A stretch of DNA of 62,896 nt, taken from NCBI GenBank assembly GCA_031179165.1, contig JAPSIC010000004.1, positions 1 to 62,896 on the forward strand, read 5' to 3'. This DNA comes from Brevibacterium sp. GTDB taxonomy: Bacteria; Actinomycetota; Actinomycetes; Actinomycetales; Brevibacteriaceae. The position numbers were made by a program, and so were the translations under genes. A model generated the notes under the pieces. The model did not search any database. It had not been told where the DNA came from and saw only the letters and a list, made by a program, of their open reading frames with translations. This document shows positions 48,227 through 55,912 of this stretch, piece after piece; position 1 is the stretch's first letter, and every line of letters starts with the position of its first letter.

Positions 48227-48324
48227 CGTCGCGACCGTCGTGCTTCGAGCCCGGACTGCTGCCGGAGCTGCCCGCACCGCGGCCGCCCGGCCGGTTCATC
48301 CCGCCCCAGGGCGAACAGGCTCCC

Positions 48325-48585
48325 TTACTTGAGGATCGGGAAGCTCTGATCGTTCTGGCGGTCATTGCGCATCGCCCAGTTGAGGACGCAGGCGGTCAGG
48401 CTGACCGCCGCGAAGGCGACCGCCGCATAGATGAGGCTGTGGCCCAGAGCGGTCGAGTCCTGCCAGGCTCGGGTGACGATGATCGAGAGGATCAGCACCG
48501 CGACACCGCAGACCAGTCCCACCTTCAACGCGTCCCTGTAGGACATGGAGCCGGAGGACTTCTTGGGTGATTTCGACGTAGCCAT
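48325..48585 (-). CDS. Small two-helix membrane protein, unknown
   Basis: 86 residues: a polar Ser/Lys-rich start (MATSKSPKKSSGSMSYRD), helix 1 (about 20-38, ALKVGLVCGVAVLILSIIV) and helix 2 (about 50-70, SLIYAAVAFAAVSLTACVLNW). An internal ATG at codon 14 is an alternative start. No family name is recognised. It is upstream of glgX on the same strand and may or may not share its transcript. Confidence 0.65.
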   Translation of the reverse strand: MATSKSPKKSSGSMSYRDALKVGLVCGVAVLILSIIVTRAWQDSTALGHSLIYAAVAFAAVSLTACVLNWAMRNDRQNDQSFPILK

Positions 48586-48784
48586 GGCCCCAGCCTACCG
48601 AGTCCGCCTGAGAATCACTCCACCGCGCCACCCCGACCGGACTCCGGATTCCCGCAGACACCGGTCCGCGCGGGCAGGCAGGCACCCTGCCGAACCTGTC
48701 GCAGCCTGTCCGCCCGCGGCGACGGAACGGGTCATATTCGGCGGGCAGGTGGACTCCCCGCATGCGACAGGCGAAAATGGCATC

Positions 48785-49411
48785 GTGACCCTCCCCTTAT
48801 GGCGGACCTCCGAGGAGGCACCGCCTCCGCTCAAGACGCTCATCGCCGCGCTCGTCATGGCCGCCTCGCTGGTGGCCCTGAGTTCGTGCGGCCCCGACGA
48901 GGGCCTGCGGGTCGAGCCCGTCGACGACACCTCGCCGACGGCCTTCGAACAGCCCGCGGACAGCGCGGGTCCCGCCGACGAGCCATTCAGCCTCGCCCGG
49001 ATCGGCAAGGAGATCAAGGCCACCTCGGGGACGGCCGTGACGGGCGAAGCGCCGGAGACGGCGACCGTGATCGCCGAATGCGGGAACTGCCTGGAGTTCG
49101 CCAAGCCGTTCACCAGCGGCGACCAGAAGTTCCAGGTGGCGACCGTGGCCAACCCGAAGCAGATGAGTGAGACCATCGCCGCCGTCGTCGTCAGCGATAC
49201 CGACGGCAAGCCGAGACTCGAGCTGATCGCGACCGGAAACCAGCTCACCATCACTCCCGGCAGGAATGGGACACTGGTGGTGCAGGAGGCGATGTACGTC
49301 GACGGTGACGATTCCTGCTGCCCGTCTGGCTGGTCGGTGCAGGTTTTCCGCCTCCATGACGGTAGGTTTGAACCGGGTCAACGCTTCACGCGTCTTAATG
49401 GAGAAACATAA
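48785..49411 (+). CDS. Lipoprotein, first gene of a CseABC-like operon
   Basis: 208 residues from the GTG at 48785; upstream in-frame sequence is shadow. A lipoprotein signal (about 18-36: AALVMAASLVALSSC) ends in a lipobox LSSC. The mature part has a Cys pair (AECGNCLEF) and SCCPSGWSVQVFRL near the end, similar to LppP/LprE-type actinobacterial lipoproteins. GAAAAT just upstream suggests a leaderless GTG start. It overlaps the response regulator by one base (TAATG). In Streptomyces cseA-cseB-cseC the lipoprotein modulates the sensor; the same may hold here. Confidence 0.75.
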   Translation: MTLPLWRTSEEAPPPLKTLIAALVMAASLVALSSCGPDEGLRVEPVDDTSPTAFEQPADSAGPADEPFSLARIGKEIKATSGTAVTGEAPETATVIAECGNCLEFAKPFTSGDQKFQVATVANPKQMSETIAAVVVSDTDGKPRLELIATGNQLTITPGRNGTLVVQEAMYVDGDDSCCPSGWSVQVFRLHDGRFEPGQRFTRLNGET

Positions 49412-50484
49412 TGCATATTGTGCTGGTTGAGGATGACGAAGTCATCCGGGAGACAACCCAGATCGGACTCGAACGGTTCGATTACACGGTGTCTGCATTC
49501 GCCGACGGCCGTGAGGGCTACGAGTTCGTCGCGGCCCATGGTGCTGACGTGCTCCTTCTCGACCTCATGCTGCCGACCATGAACGGCGCCTCCATCTGCC
49601 GGGCGATCCGCGAGCGTTCATCCATTCCGATCATCATCATCTCCGCCCGCTCGGACGCCATCGACATCGTCCAGGCACTCGAGGCCGGGGCCGACGACTA
49701 CCTGACCAAGCCCTTCGACATGCAGGTGCTCAACGCCCGCATCCGCGCGGTGGTCAGGCGGTTCATCACGACCGGCACCGACTGGCTCGGCTACTCGCCT
49801 TCCACGGGCACCTCCTCGGCGCATGAGACCGTGATCGGTCCCGGCGGGATGATCACCGGGGACGGCATTCCCGAGGTGCTCGGACCCAGCCCCGGGATGG
49901 ACAACCGGGACCGCCTGCGCGCGCAGCTGGGCGCCGACGACACCTACCTCGGCGAAGGCGGCAAGTTCACCTCGGCACCCGAGCACGATTCCGATGAGTA
50001 CCTCGGCGCCTCTGCCGAGGTCACCGTCCCGCCGCGCCCCGAGGGCTCCCCGGCCGCTCCCGACGCGGCTCACGCCCACCGTGGCCCGGCCCAGCAGGGA
50101 CCGACCGCGCTCGGGCCCTCCTCGGCGGGCAGGCTCGCCGAGGCGACCGTGGGCGGCTCCGGTCAGCAGCCGGCCGCCGGGACCGCGGAGCTGGGACCGT
50201 TCCGGACCCGGCTGGGGTCCCTGGTCCTCGACACCGGACGGCTCACCGTCGAGGTCGACGGCGAGGAGGTCCACCTCACCCCGACCGAGCTGCGGGTGCT
50301 GCTCCTGCTCACCGAGCAGCCCGAGCACGTCTACTCACGGGAGAAGATCGCGTTCACGGTCTGGGGCTACGAGTGGGCCGGCGACTCCCGCGTCGTCGAC
50401 GTCCACATCCAGCGGCTGCGGAAGAAGATCGGCGCCCACATGATCGAAACCGTGCGCGGGTTCGGATACCGCTTCGCGGGCTGA
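49411..50484 (+). CDS. OmpR-family response regulator with long linker (CseB-like)
   Basis: 357 residues, over 100 more than usual. Receiver domain (1-118; D51 in VLLLDLMLPTMNGAS, K in YLTKPFDMQVL), a disordered Gly/Pro/Ala-rich linker (about 120-265), and a winged helix-turn-helix (about 268-357, HLTPTELRVLLLLTEQPEHV, SRVVDVHIQRLRKKIG). GGAG precedes the ATG. Four bases separate it from the kinase gene, so the two form one unit with the lipoprotein. Envelope-stress control by analogy with CseB is inference. Confidence 0.9.
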   Translation: MHIVLVEDDEVIRETTQIGLERFDYTVSAFADGREGYEFVAAHGADVLLLDLMLPTMNGASICRAIRERSSIPIIIISARSDAIDIVQALEAGADDYLTKPFDMQVLNARIRAVVRRFITTGTDWLGYSPSTGTSSAHETVIGPGGMITGDGIPEVLGPSPGMDNRDRLRAQLGADDTYLGEGGKFTSAPEHDSDEYLGASAEVTVPPRPEGSPAAPDAAHAHRGPAQQGPTALGPSSAGRLAEATVGGSGQQPAAGTAELGPFRTRLGSLVLDTGRLTVEVDGEEVHLTPTELRVLLLLTEQPEHVYSREKIAFTVWGYEWAGDSRVVDVHIQRLRKKIGAHMIETVRGFGYRFAG

Positions 50485-50488
50485 TCCG

Positions 50489-51769
50489 ATGTCACTGCGC
50501 TGGAAGATCTCCCTCCTCATCGTCGCCTCCGTGATCATCGCGGTGCTCTCCTGCAGCATCATCCTGCGTCAGTCGGCCGCTCGGGCCGAGGACGACCGGA
50601 TGCGGGCGACCGTGACCGAACAGCTGAGCAACGCGGTCACGATCTTCTCCGAGACCGGGGTCCTCACGCTCAACGCCCGCATCGACGATCCGGAGCTCCC
50701 CGCCGACGCCCGGGCCGCCGCGCTCAAGGGCGAGAGCGTGACGATCCGCTCCGAGGTCGACGGTGAGGAGATCGTGTGGGCGGCGGCTCCGATCGAGGTC
50801 GGCACCTACACCGAGGTGATCTCGGTGCGGGCCTCGACCGAGGACAGCCAGGAGCTCATCGGCCGCATCGACCAGGCCCTGCTGGTCGGGATGATCGGCT
50901 CGGCTCTCGTCGTCGGCGGCATCGGGTCACTGGTGGCGGGTCGGATCTCGCGGAGGCTGACCCTCGGTGCCCAGGCCGCCCGGAAGATCGCCGCCGGTGA
51001 CACCTCGATCCGGATCGCCGACGTCGTCGACGAATCCGATCAGGAGGTCGCCGCCTTCGCCTCGGCGGTCGACACCGCCGTCAGCCGCCTGACCGAACGC
51101 ATCGACTCCGAACAGCGCTTCACCGCGGACCTCGCCCACGAGATGCGCACCCCGCTGACCGGGCTGGTCAACGCCGCCAACCTGCTCCAGGAGGACTCGC
51201 GGCCGGCCGAGCTCGTCAAGGACAGGGTGCAGCGGATGCAGGTCCTCGTCGAAGACCTGCTCGAGGTCTCCCGGCTCGACGCCGGACGGGCCAACCCGGA
51301 GTTCACCCGCGTCGACATCGACCAGACGATCCGCTCCCTGCTCGGCACCATGACCGCCTCGGGGGCCCTGGCCGGGCACCGGGTCGACACCCATCTGGCC
51401 GCGCTCAACTCGACGCTGGTCACCGATGTCCGCCGTTTCGAACGCATCGTGTCCAACCTGCTCGTCAACGCGATCAAGCACGGCGCGGACCCGATCCGGC
51501 TGGAGACGAGCACCCGCAGCCTCATCGTCGCCGACTCCGGGCCGGGATACCCGCCCGACATCGTCGACACGGGCCCGACGCGCTTCGTGTCCGCCGGCGG
51601 CGGTGGGATGGGCCTGGGTCTGGTCATCGCCCAGGGTCAGGCGCGGCTGCTCGGCATCCGCCTGGTGTTCAGCAATGATCCCGTCACCGGGGGCGCCCGC
51701 ACCGAGGTGATCTTCCCCGATCAGGAGGCTCAGGAGCAGGCTCTGCGGCAGTACCTCGAGTCCCGCTGA
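50489..51769 (+). CDS. Sensor histidine kinase (CseC-like)
   Basis: 426 residues: helix 1 (7-26), a short extracytoplasmic loop (about 30-130), helix 2 (about 131-151), HAMP domain (about 152-205), dimerisation helix with phosphorylated H217 in TADLAHEMRTPLTG, and an ATPase domain with SNLLVNAIKHG, VADSGPGY and GGMGLGLVIAQGQARLLG. It phosphorylates the adjacent OmpR-type regulator. Its final codons and stop are duplicated downstream by a 41-bp-period repeat. Confidence 0.92.
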   Translation: MSLRWKISLLIVASVIIAVLSCSIILRQSAARAEDDRMRATVTEQLSNAVTIFSETGVLTLNARIDDPELPADARAAALKGESVTIRSEVDGEEIVWAAAPIEVGTYTEVISVRASTEDSQELIGRIDQALLVGMIGSALVVGGIGSLVAGRISRRLTLGAQAARKIAAGDTSIRIADVVDESDQEVAAFASAVDTAVSRLTERIDSEQRFTADLAHEMRTPLTGLVNAANLLQEDSRPAELVKDRVQRMQVLVEDLLEVSRLDAGRANPEFTRVDIDQTIRSLLGTMTASGALAGHRVDTHLAALNSTLVTDVRRFERIVSNLLVNAIKHGADPIRLETSTRSLIVADSGPGYPPDIVDTGPTRFVSAGGGGMGLGLVIAQGQARLLGIRLVFSNDPVTGGARTEVIFPDQEAQEQALRQYLESR

Positions 51770-51892
51770 CGCCGAGGCGGTACCACGCGCACCCGGAGGC
51801 GTCCCGCTGACGCCGAGGCAGCCGCAGGCGCCCGGTCTGCTCAGGACGGGTGGTGGACCGCAGGCGCCCGGTCCGCTCAGGACGGGCGGTGG
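51761..51892. repeat. Two tandem duplications between convergent gene ends
   Basis: TCCCGCTGACGCCGAGGC is at 51761-51778 and 51802-51819 (identical, period 41); the first copy includes the kinase stop (51767-51769). A 35-base block, CCGCAGGCGCCCGGT..., is at 51822-51856 and 51858-51892 (33 of 35, period 36); the second copy includes the OtsB-GH15 stop (51877-51879). So both converging genes have duplicated their own ends into the space between them. Confidence 0.88.
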
Positions 51893-54522
51893 GCGTCGAG
51901 GAGCTGCGCGACGCGGATGTAGCCGAGGTGGGAGTAGGCCTGGGGGTGGTTGCCCAGGTGCATCTCGGCGACCGGGTCGTACTCCTCGGCCAGCAGGCCG
52001 GTCGGCCCCAGCAGGTTGTCCAGCTGCCGGAACAGGTCCCAGGCGTCCTCGATCCGGCCGACCTTGATGAACGCCTCGATCAGCCAGGTGGTGCAGATGT
52101 GGAACCCGCCCTCGAGCCCGGGCAGTCCGTCCTCGTAGCGGTAGCGGAACACGGTCGGGCCCACCCGCAGGTCCCGCTCGATCGCGTCGACGGTGGCGAT
52201 GAAGCGGGGGTCGTCGGGCTCGAGCAGCCCGCTCAGACCCACGAACAGGCACGCCGCGTCGAGGTCCTTCTCCCCGTAGGCGACGGTGAAGGCTCCGACC
52301 TCCTCGTCGTACCCGTTGGTGAGCACGTCGTGGGCGATCTCCTCGCGCAGCTGACGCCAGGCGCCGATCGGCTCCCGGTCGAAGCGCTCGGCGATCCGCA
52401 GACCCCGGTCGACGGTCACCCAGCACATCACGCGGGTGTAGACGTTGTGCTTGGGCGGGCGCCTGGCCTCCCAGATCCCGTGATCCGCTTCGAGCCACCG
52501 CTTGCTCACCGCCTCGACCATCTGGCAGGTCAGCGTCCAGTAGGCCTCGGGAAGTTCGCCGAGGCGCTCGGTGAGTTCGTCGAGGAGCTCGGTGATCGGA
52601 CCGAAGACGTCGAGCTGGACCTGGTGCTCGGCGGCGTTGCCCACCCGCACCGGACGGGAGCCCGCGTATCCGGGCAGGTGCGCGAGCACCGCCTCGGTGG
52701 TCAGTGCCGAGCCGTCGACGGCGTAGAGCGGGTGGAGCTGTTCGGGGGCCGCGGTGTGGGAGAGGATGCCGGTCAGCCAGGACAGGAAGCCCTCCGCCTC
52801 GGCGGTGGATCCGAGCGAGAGCAGCGCCCGGGCGGTCATCGACCCGTCGCGCAGCCAGGTGTAGCGGTAGTCCCAGTTGCGGACGCCGCCGATGCCCTCC
52901 GGCAGGGAGGTCGTGGGGGCGGCGAGGATGCCTCCGGTGGGTTCGTGGCACAGTGCGCGCAGGGTGATCGCCGACCGGATCACCTCCTCGCGGTGGTGGC
53001 TGGGAACGGAGAGCGTGTCCACCCAGTTCCGCCAGAAGTTCATCGCCCGCTCACGCACGAAGTGCTCCCCACCCGTGGCCATGTACTGGGCGTCACCGGA
53101 GGCGTTGCCGCAGGCGAGGACGAGCACGACGACTCCGCCCGGCTGCTCGGACGGGACGACGAAAGCCTCGGCGGTGTGGGACTCGCCCGCCTCCTGGAGG
53201 TCGAAGGTCAGACCCGGGGCGTAGAGCTGGATCGGCTCGGAGGTGCCGAGCACACTGACCCCGTCAGGGGTCACGACCATCCGGGTCGACACGGTTCCGT
53301 AGTCGAGACGGGGAGCGAACTGGATCCGGGCGGGAGCGTCACCGGAGAGCACGCGCACGAGGATCGTGTCGTCGCTGTTCGTCTCCACCGGCGCGAGGTA
53401 GTCGATGCAGCTCAGCCCCGCCCACCGGGTCTCGAGCATCGTCGTGTGGGTGAGGTAGCGCTGGGTCAGCGGCGCGGCCCCCGAGGCGGCTTCGACGGCG
53501 AAGTAGCCGGCCGCCTCGGAGCCGAGGATCTCGGAGAACATCGACGCCGAATGCGGCAGCGGGTGCGGCATCCAGCAGATGCTGCCGAAGGGGTCGACGA
53601 GAGCCGTCGACTGCCCGTTGCCGAGCATGCTGTGACGGTGGATCGGCGTGGCCTGCCGTCCGAACAGCCACGACTTGCGCATCTCGAAGATCGCCGACAG
53701 GACGATCGAGACCTCTTCGGGTGTGTTGAGGCGGAACTGCGCATGGGTCTCGGTCGGCTCGGATCCGACCTTGAGCCCGAGGTCGAGTTCGCCCAGCGTC
53801 TCCAGCGCCTTCTCATCGGCGATGTCATCGCCGATGAAGACGACCACCTCGGCGCCGACCTGCTCGCGCAGGCGCTGCAGCGCCTCCGCCTTCGAGGACG
53901 GCACCACGGCGAGGTCGATGACCTGCTTCCCGCGGGTGGCGTAGATCCTGTGGGTCCGCACGAGCTCGTCGACGACGAGCTCGATGCGGCGCTGCTCGGG
54001 TTCGGGCAGGCCGCGCAGATGCACGGCGGCGCCCGTCGTCTTGTGCTCGATCAGGCCCAGGGGCAGCACATCGACGAGGTCCCGGCGGAAGTCGGTGAGG
54101 ATCGTCAGCTGCTCGGGGCTGAGCGCGTCGAGGGCCGCCGTGTCCGTCTCCCCGCCGTGGGATCCGAACAGGTGGACCTCCCGCGGGAGTCGGGACATGG
54201 CCGCGAGGTCGCGGAGGCTGCGACCCGAGATGACCCCCGCCGAGGTGGACGGCAGCGTCGCGAGCGCGCGCATCGAGTCGACGGAGGAGTCGAGCGGGAA
54301 GGCCTGGCTGGGGTGGTCGACGATCGGGGCGATCGTGCCGTCGTAGTCGGTGGCGACGAGGAGGGAGGGAGAGCGGGAGACCTCGAACAGCCTGCGGAAG
54401 AGTTCGGGAGGGAGCTCGCGGCTGGCTTCGGCGAGATCGCCGAGGAGTCCCGACGAGGGGACCGACGCGGCCACGGGGATGAGCGGGGAAACGTGATCGT
54501 AGTCGTGTTCGACAGTACTCAT
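51877..54522 (-). CDS. Trehalose-6-phosphate phosphatase / GH15 glycosidase fusion
   Basis: About 881 residues in two enzymes. About 1-270 is an OtsB-type HAD phosphatase: DYDGTIAPI (nucleophile Asp), SGRSLRDL, HLFGSHGGE and FIGDDIADEKALE. About 280-880 is a GH15 glucoamylase/trehalase-like (alpha/alpha)6 barrel: NWDYRYTWLRDGSMTARALL (acid residue), HQVQLDVFG and the final EEYDPVAEMHLGNHPQAYSHLG (catalytic base Glu region). The first domain makes trehalose from its phosphate; the second may cleave trehalose or oligoglucans. OtsB joined to another glycosidase family is known in mycobacteria; a GH15 partner is noteworthy. No otsA is in the window. The ATG at 54522 follows AGGTG; one six codons upstream is an alternative. 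Confidence 0.88.
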   Translation of the reverse strand: MSTVEHDYDHVSPLIPVAASVPSSGLLGDLAEASRELPPELFRRLFEVSRSPSLLVATDYDGTIAPIVDHPSQAFPLDSSVDSMRALATLPSTSAGVISGRSLRDLAAMSRLPREVHLFGSHGGETDTAALDALSPEQLTILTDFRRDLVDVLPLGLIEHKTTGAAVHLRGLPEPEQRRIELVVDELVRTHRIYATRGKQVIDLAVVPSSKAEALQRLREQVGAEVVVFIGDDIADEKALETLGELDLGLKVGSEPTETHAQFRLNTPEEVSIVLSAIFEMRKSWLFGRQATPIHRHSMLGNGQSTALVDPFGSICWMPHPLPHSASMFSEILGSEAAGYFAVEAASGAAPLTQRYLTHTTMLETRWAGLSCIDYLAPVETNSDDTILVRVLSGDAPARIQFAPRLDYGTVSTRMVVTPDGVSVLGTSEPIQLYAPGLTFDLQEAGESHTAEAFVVPSEQPGGVVVLVLACGNASGDAQYMATGGEHFVRERAMNFWRNWVDTLSVPSHHREEVIRSAITLRALCHEPTGGILAAPTTSLPEGIGGVRNWDYRYTWLRDGSMTARALLSLGSTAEAEGFLSWLTGILSHTAAPEQLHPLYAVDGSALTTEAVLAHLPGYAGSRPVRVGNAAEHQVQLDVFGPITELLDELTERLGELPEAYWTLTCQMVEAVSKRWLEADHGIWEARRPPKHNVYTRVMCWVTVDRGLRIAERFDREPIGAWRQLREEIAHDVLTNGYDEEVGAFTVAYGEKDLDAACLFVGLSGLLEPDDPRFIATVDAIERDLRVGPTVFRYRYEDGLPGLEGGFHICTTWLIEAFIKVGRIEDAWDLFRQLDNLLGPTGLLAEEYDPVAEMHLGNHPQAYSHLGYIRVAQLLDAHRPS

Positions 54523-54542
54523 GTCACCTCGGGCTTCCATTC

Positions 54543-55208
54543 TCAGGAGTCTTCGTCGGGACGGGATGCGGGGTGCGGATCGGTGTCGTGGGAGTCGATG
54601 CCGGCGGCCGCCGTCCGGGCCTGCTTCGCCCTGCTCAGGCGGGAGTAGCCGCCGATGATGAAGATCACGCCGGCGATAAGGGTGGCGGCCCCGGTGAAGC
54701 CGAGGATCGCCAGCGCCTGGAAGTCATCGCCGAAGATGAGGATGATCCCGAGCAGACCGTGGCACCCGGCGGAGATGAGGAAGTCCGACGCCATCGGGTG
54801 GGACTTGAGCTGCCGGTAGTTCCACAGTTCGAGGAGGCCGTGCAGCAGCGCCCAGATGCTCAGCGCCGCCCGCAGCTCGGAGGGGTGGTCGGCGAGGAAC
54901 AGGAAGACGATCGCCGGGATGGCGATCACCGCCTGGCCGAGCATCGCCGTGCGCACGCTCAACGGGGCACGGAAGGCCTGGTAGACGAGGGCGAGCGCGA
55001 ACAGCACCAGGTAGCTGATGCTGAGGACGTCGACGACGTCGACGCGCAGGGACAGCTGCGTGGGAGTGTGGGAGTCCCGCGGCCAGAAGACGGTCGCGAA
55101 GCCGAAGAGCACGCCGAGGATCCCACGGATGATCATGGGCGTCCCCAGTGCCTTCGCCTCGGCGAGGGTCCGGGTGGGCGCTGTGCGCGGTTCGTCGGTA
55201 CTCATCAC
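54543..55208 (-). CDS. HdeD/DUF308-like membrane protein
   Basis: 221 residues with about six membrane segments (GILGVLFGFATVFWP, VLFALALVYQAF, AVIAIPAIVFLFLAD, IWALLHGLLELW, GLLGIILIFG, GAATLIAGVIFIIGGYSRL) and a polar acidic tail. The spacing and GxxE/W pattern of the helix pairs is that of HdeD-like proteins of unknown role. Two ATG codons are adjacent. It is 20 bp upstream of the OtsB-GH15 gene on the same strand, so probably co-transcribed. Confidence 0.75.
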   Translation of the reverse strand: MMSTDEPRTAPTRTLAEAKALGTPMIIRGILGVLFGFATVFWPRDSHTPTQLSLRVDVVDVLSISYLVLFALALVYQAFRAPLSVRTAMLGQAVIAIPAIVFLFLADHPSELRAALSIWALLHGLLELWNYRQLKSHPMASDFLISAGCHGLLGIILIFGDDFQALAILGFTGAATLIAGVIFIIGGYSRLSRAKQARTAAAGIDSHDTDPHPASRPDEDS

Positions 55209-55325
55209 GGGTTCAGTCTAGTGACTTCCCCGTGCCCGTGTCGGACGCTGAGGCGCCTGGAGTTGCGAATTTCACGCCATCTGACAAGGCGCCCGACCGC
55301 ATTGCTGTGTCGTGGACCGGGGCCG

Positions 55326-55748
55326 TCAGGAGATCGTCAGGGTTCCGTCCGACTCCTCCACCGTGAACGCCTGCAGCGGCTTCGTCGCGGGACCCTCGAT
55401 CACCTCGCCGGTGGTCGTCGAGAACTGCGAACCATGACACGGGCACACGATCTGCTCCTCGGTCACCGTGCGCACCTGGCAGCCCTGGTGGGTGCACACG
55501 GAGGTGAAGGCATGGAACTCTCCGGCCTTCGGCTGGGTGACGACGTAGGTCTCATCGACGACGGTGCCCGAACCGACCGGGACATCGCCGGCCGGGATGC
55601 TCGCCGCCCCGGCCTGGCCCGATTCCTGTCCCTGACCCGGCTCCTGTCCCTGGTCGTCGGCTCCGCACGCCGAGGTGAACGCCGCCGTGCCGCCGATGAC
55701 GCCTGCCGCGCCCGCTCCCCTGATGATGGTGCGTCGGTTCGCTTCCAT
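55326..55748 (-). CDS. Rieske 2Fe-2S protein, Tat-exported lipoprotein
   Basis: 140 residues. The N-terminus has a twin-arginine signal (NRRTIIRGAG) and a lipobox at about 25-28 (FTSAC), so it should be exported folded and lipidated. A Gln/Gly-rich spacer (29-48) is followed by the Rieske domain with CTHQGC (85-90) and CPCHGS (102-107), the Cys-His pairs that bind the cluster. This is a stand-alone small Rieske protein rather than a bc1 subunit. GAGGAG precedes the ATG. Partner unknown. Confidence 0.92.
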   Translation of the reverse strand: MEANRRTIIRGAGAAGVIGGTAAFTSACGADDQGQEPGQGQESGQAGAASIPAGDVPVGSGTVVDETYVVTQPKAGEFHAFTSVCTHQGCQVRTVTEEQIVCPCHGSQFSTTTGEVIEGPATKPLQAFTVEESDGTLTIS

Positions 55749-55912
55749 GCCCGCTCCTCATATCGTGTCCTGGTCGGCTTCAGGCTGCCGCGGCCTGCTC
55801 GTCTCGCCTCGGTCCGGCGGCGGTCCTGCCTCTCAGATTAGCGCGTGCGACGGACCTCGCACCGGGCCGGCGGCCGTTGGGTCGCGTCAGAGGCGTCCAC
55901 TAGGCTGGAGGC

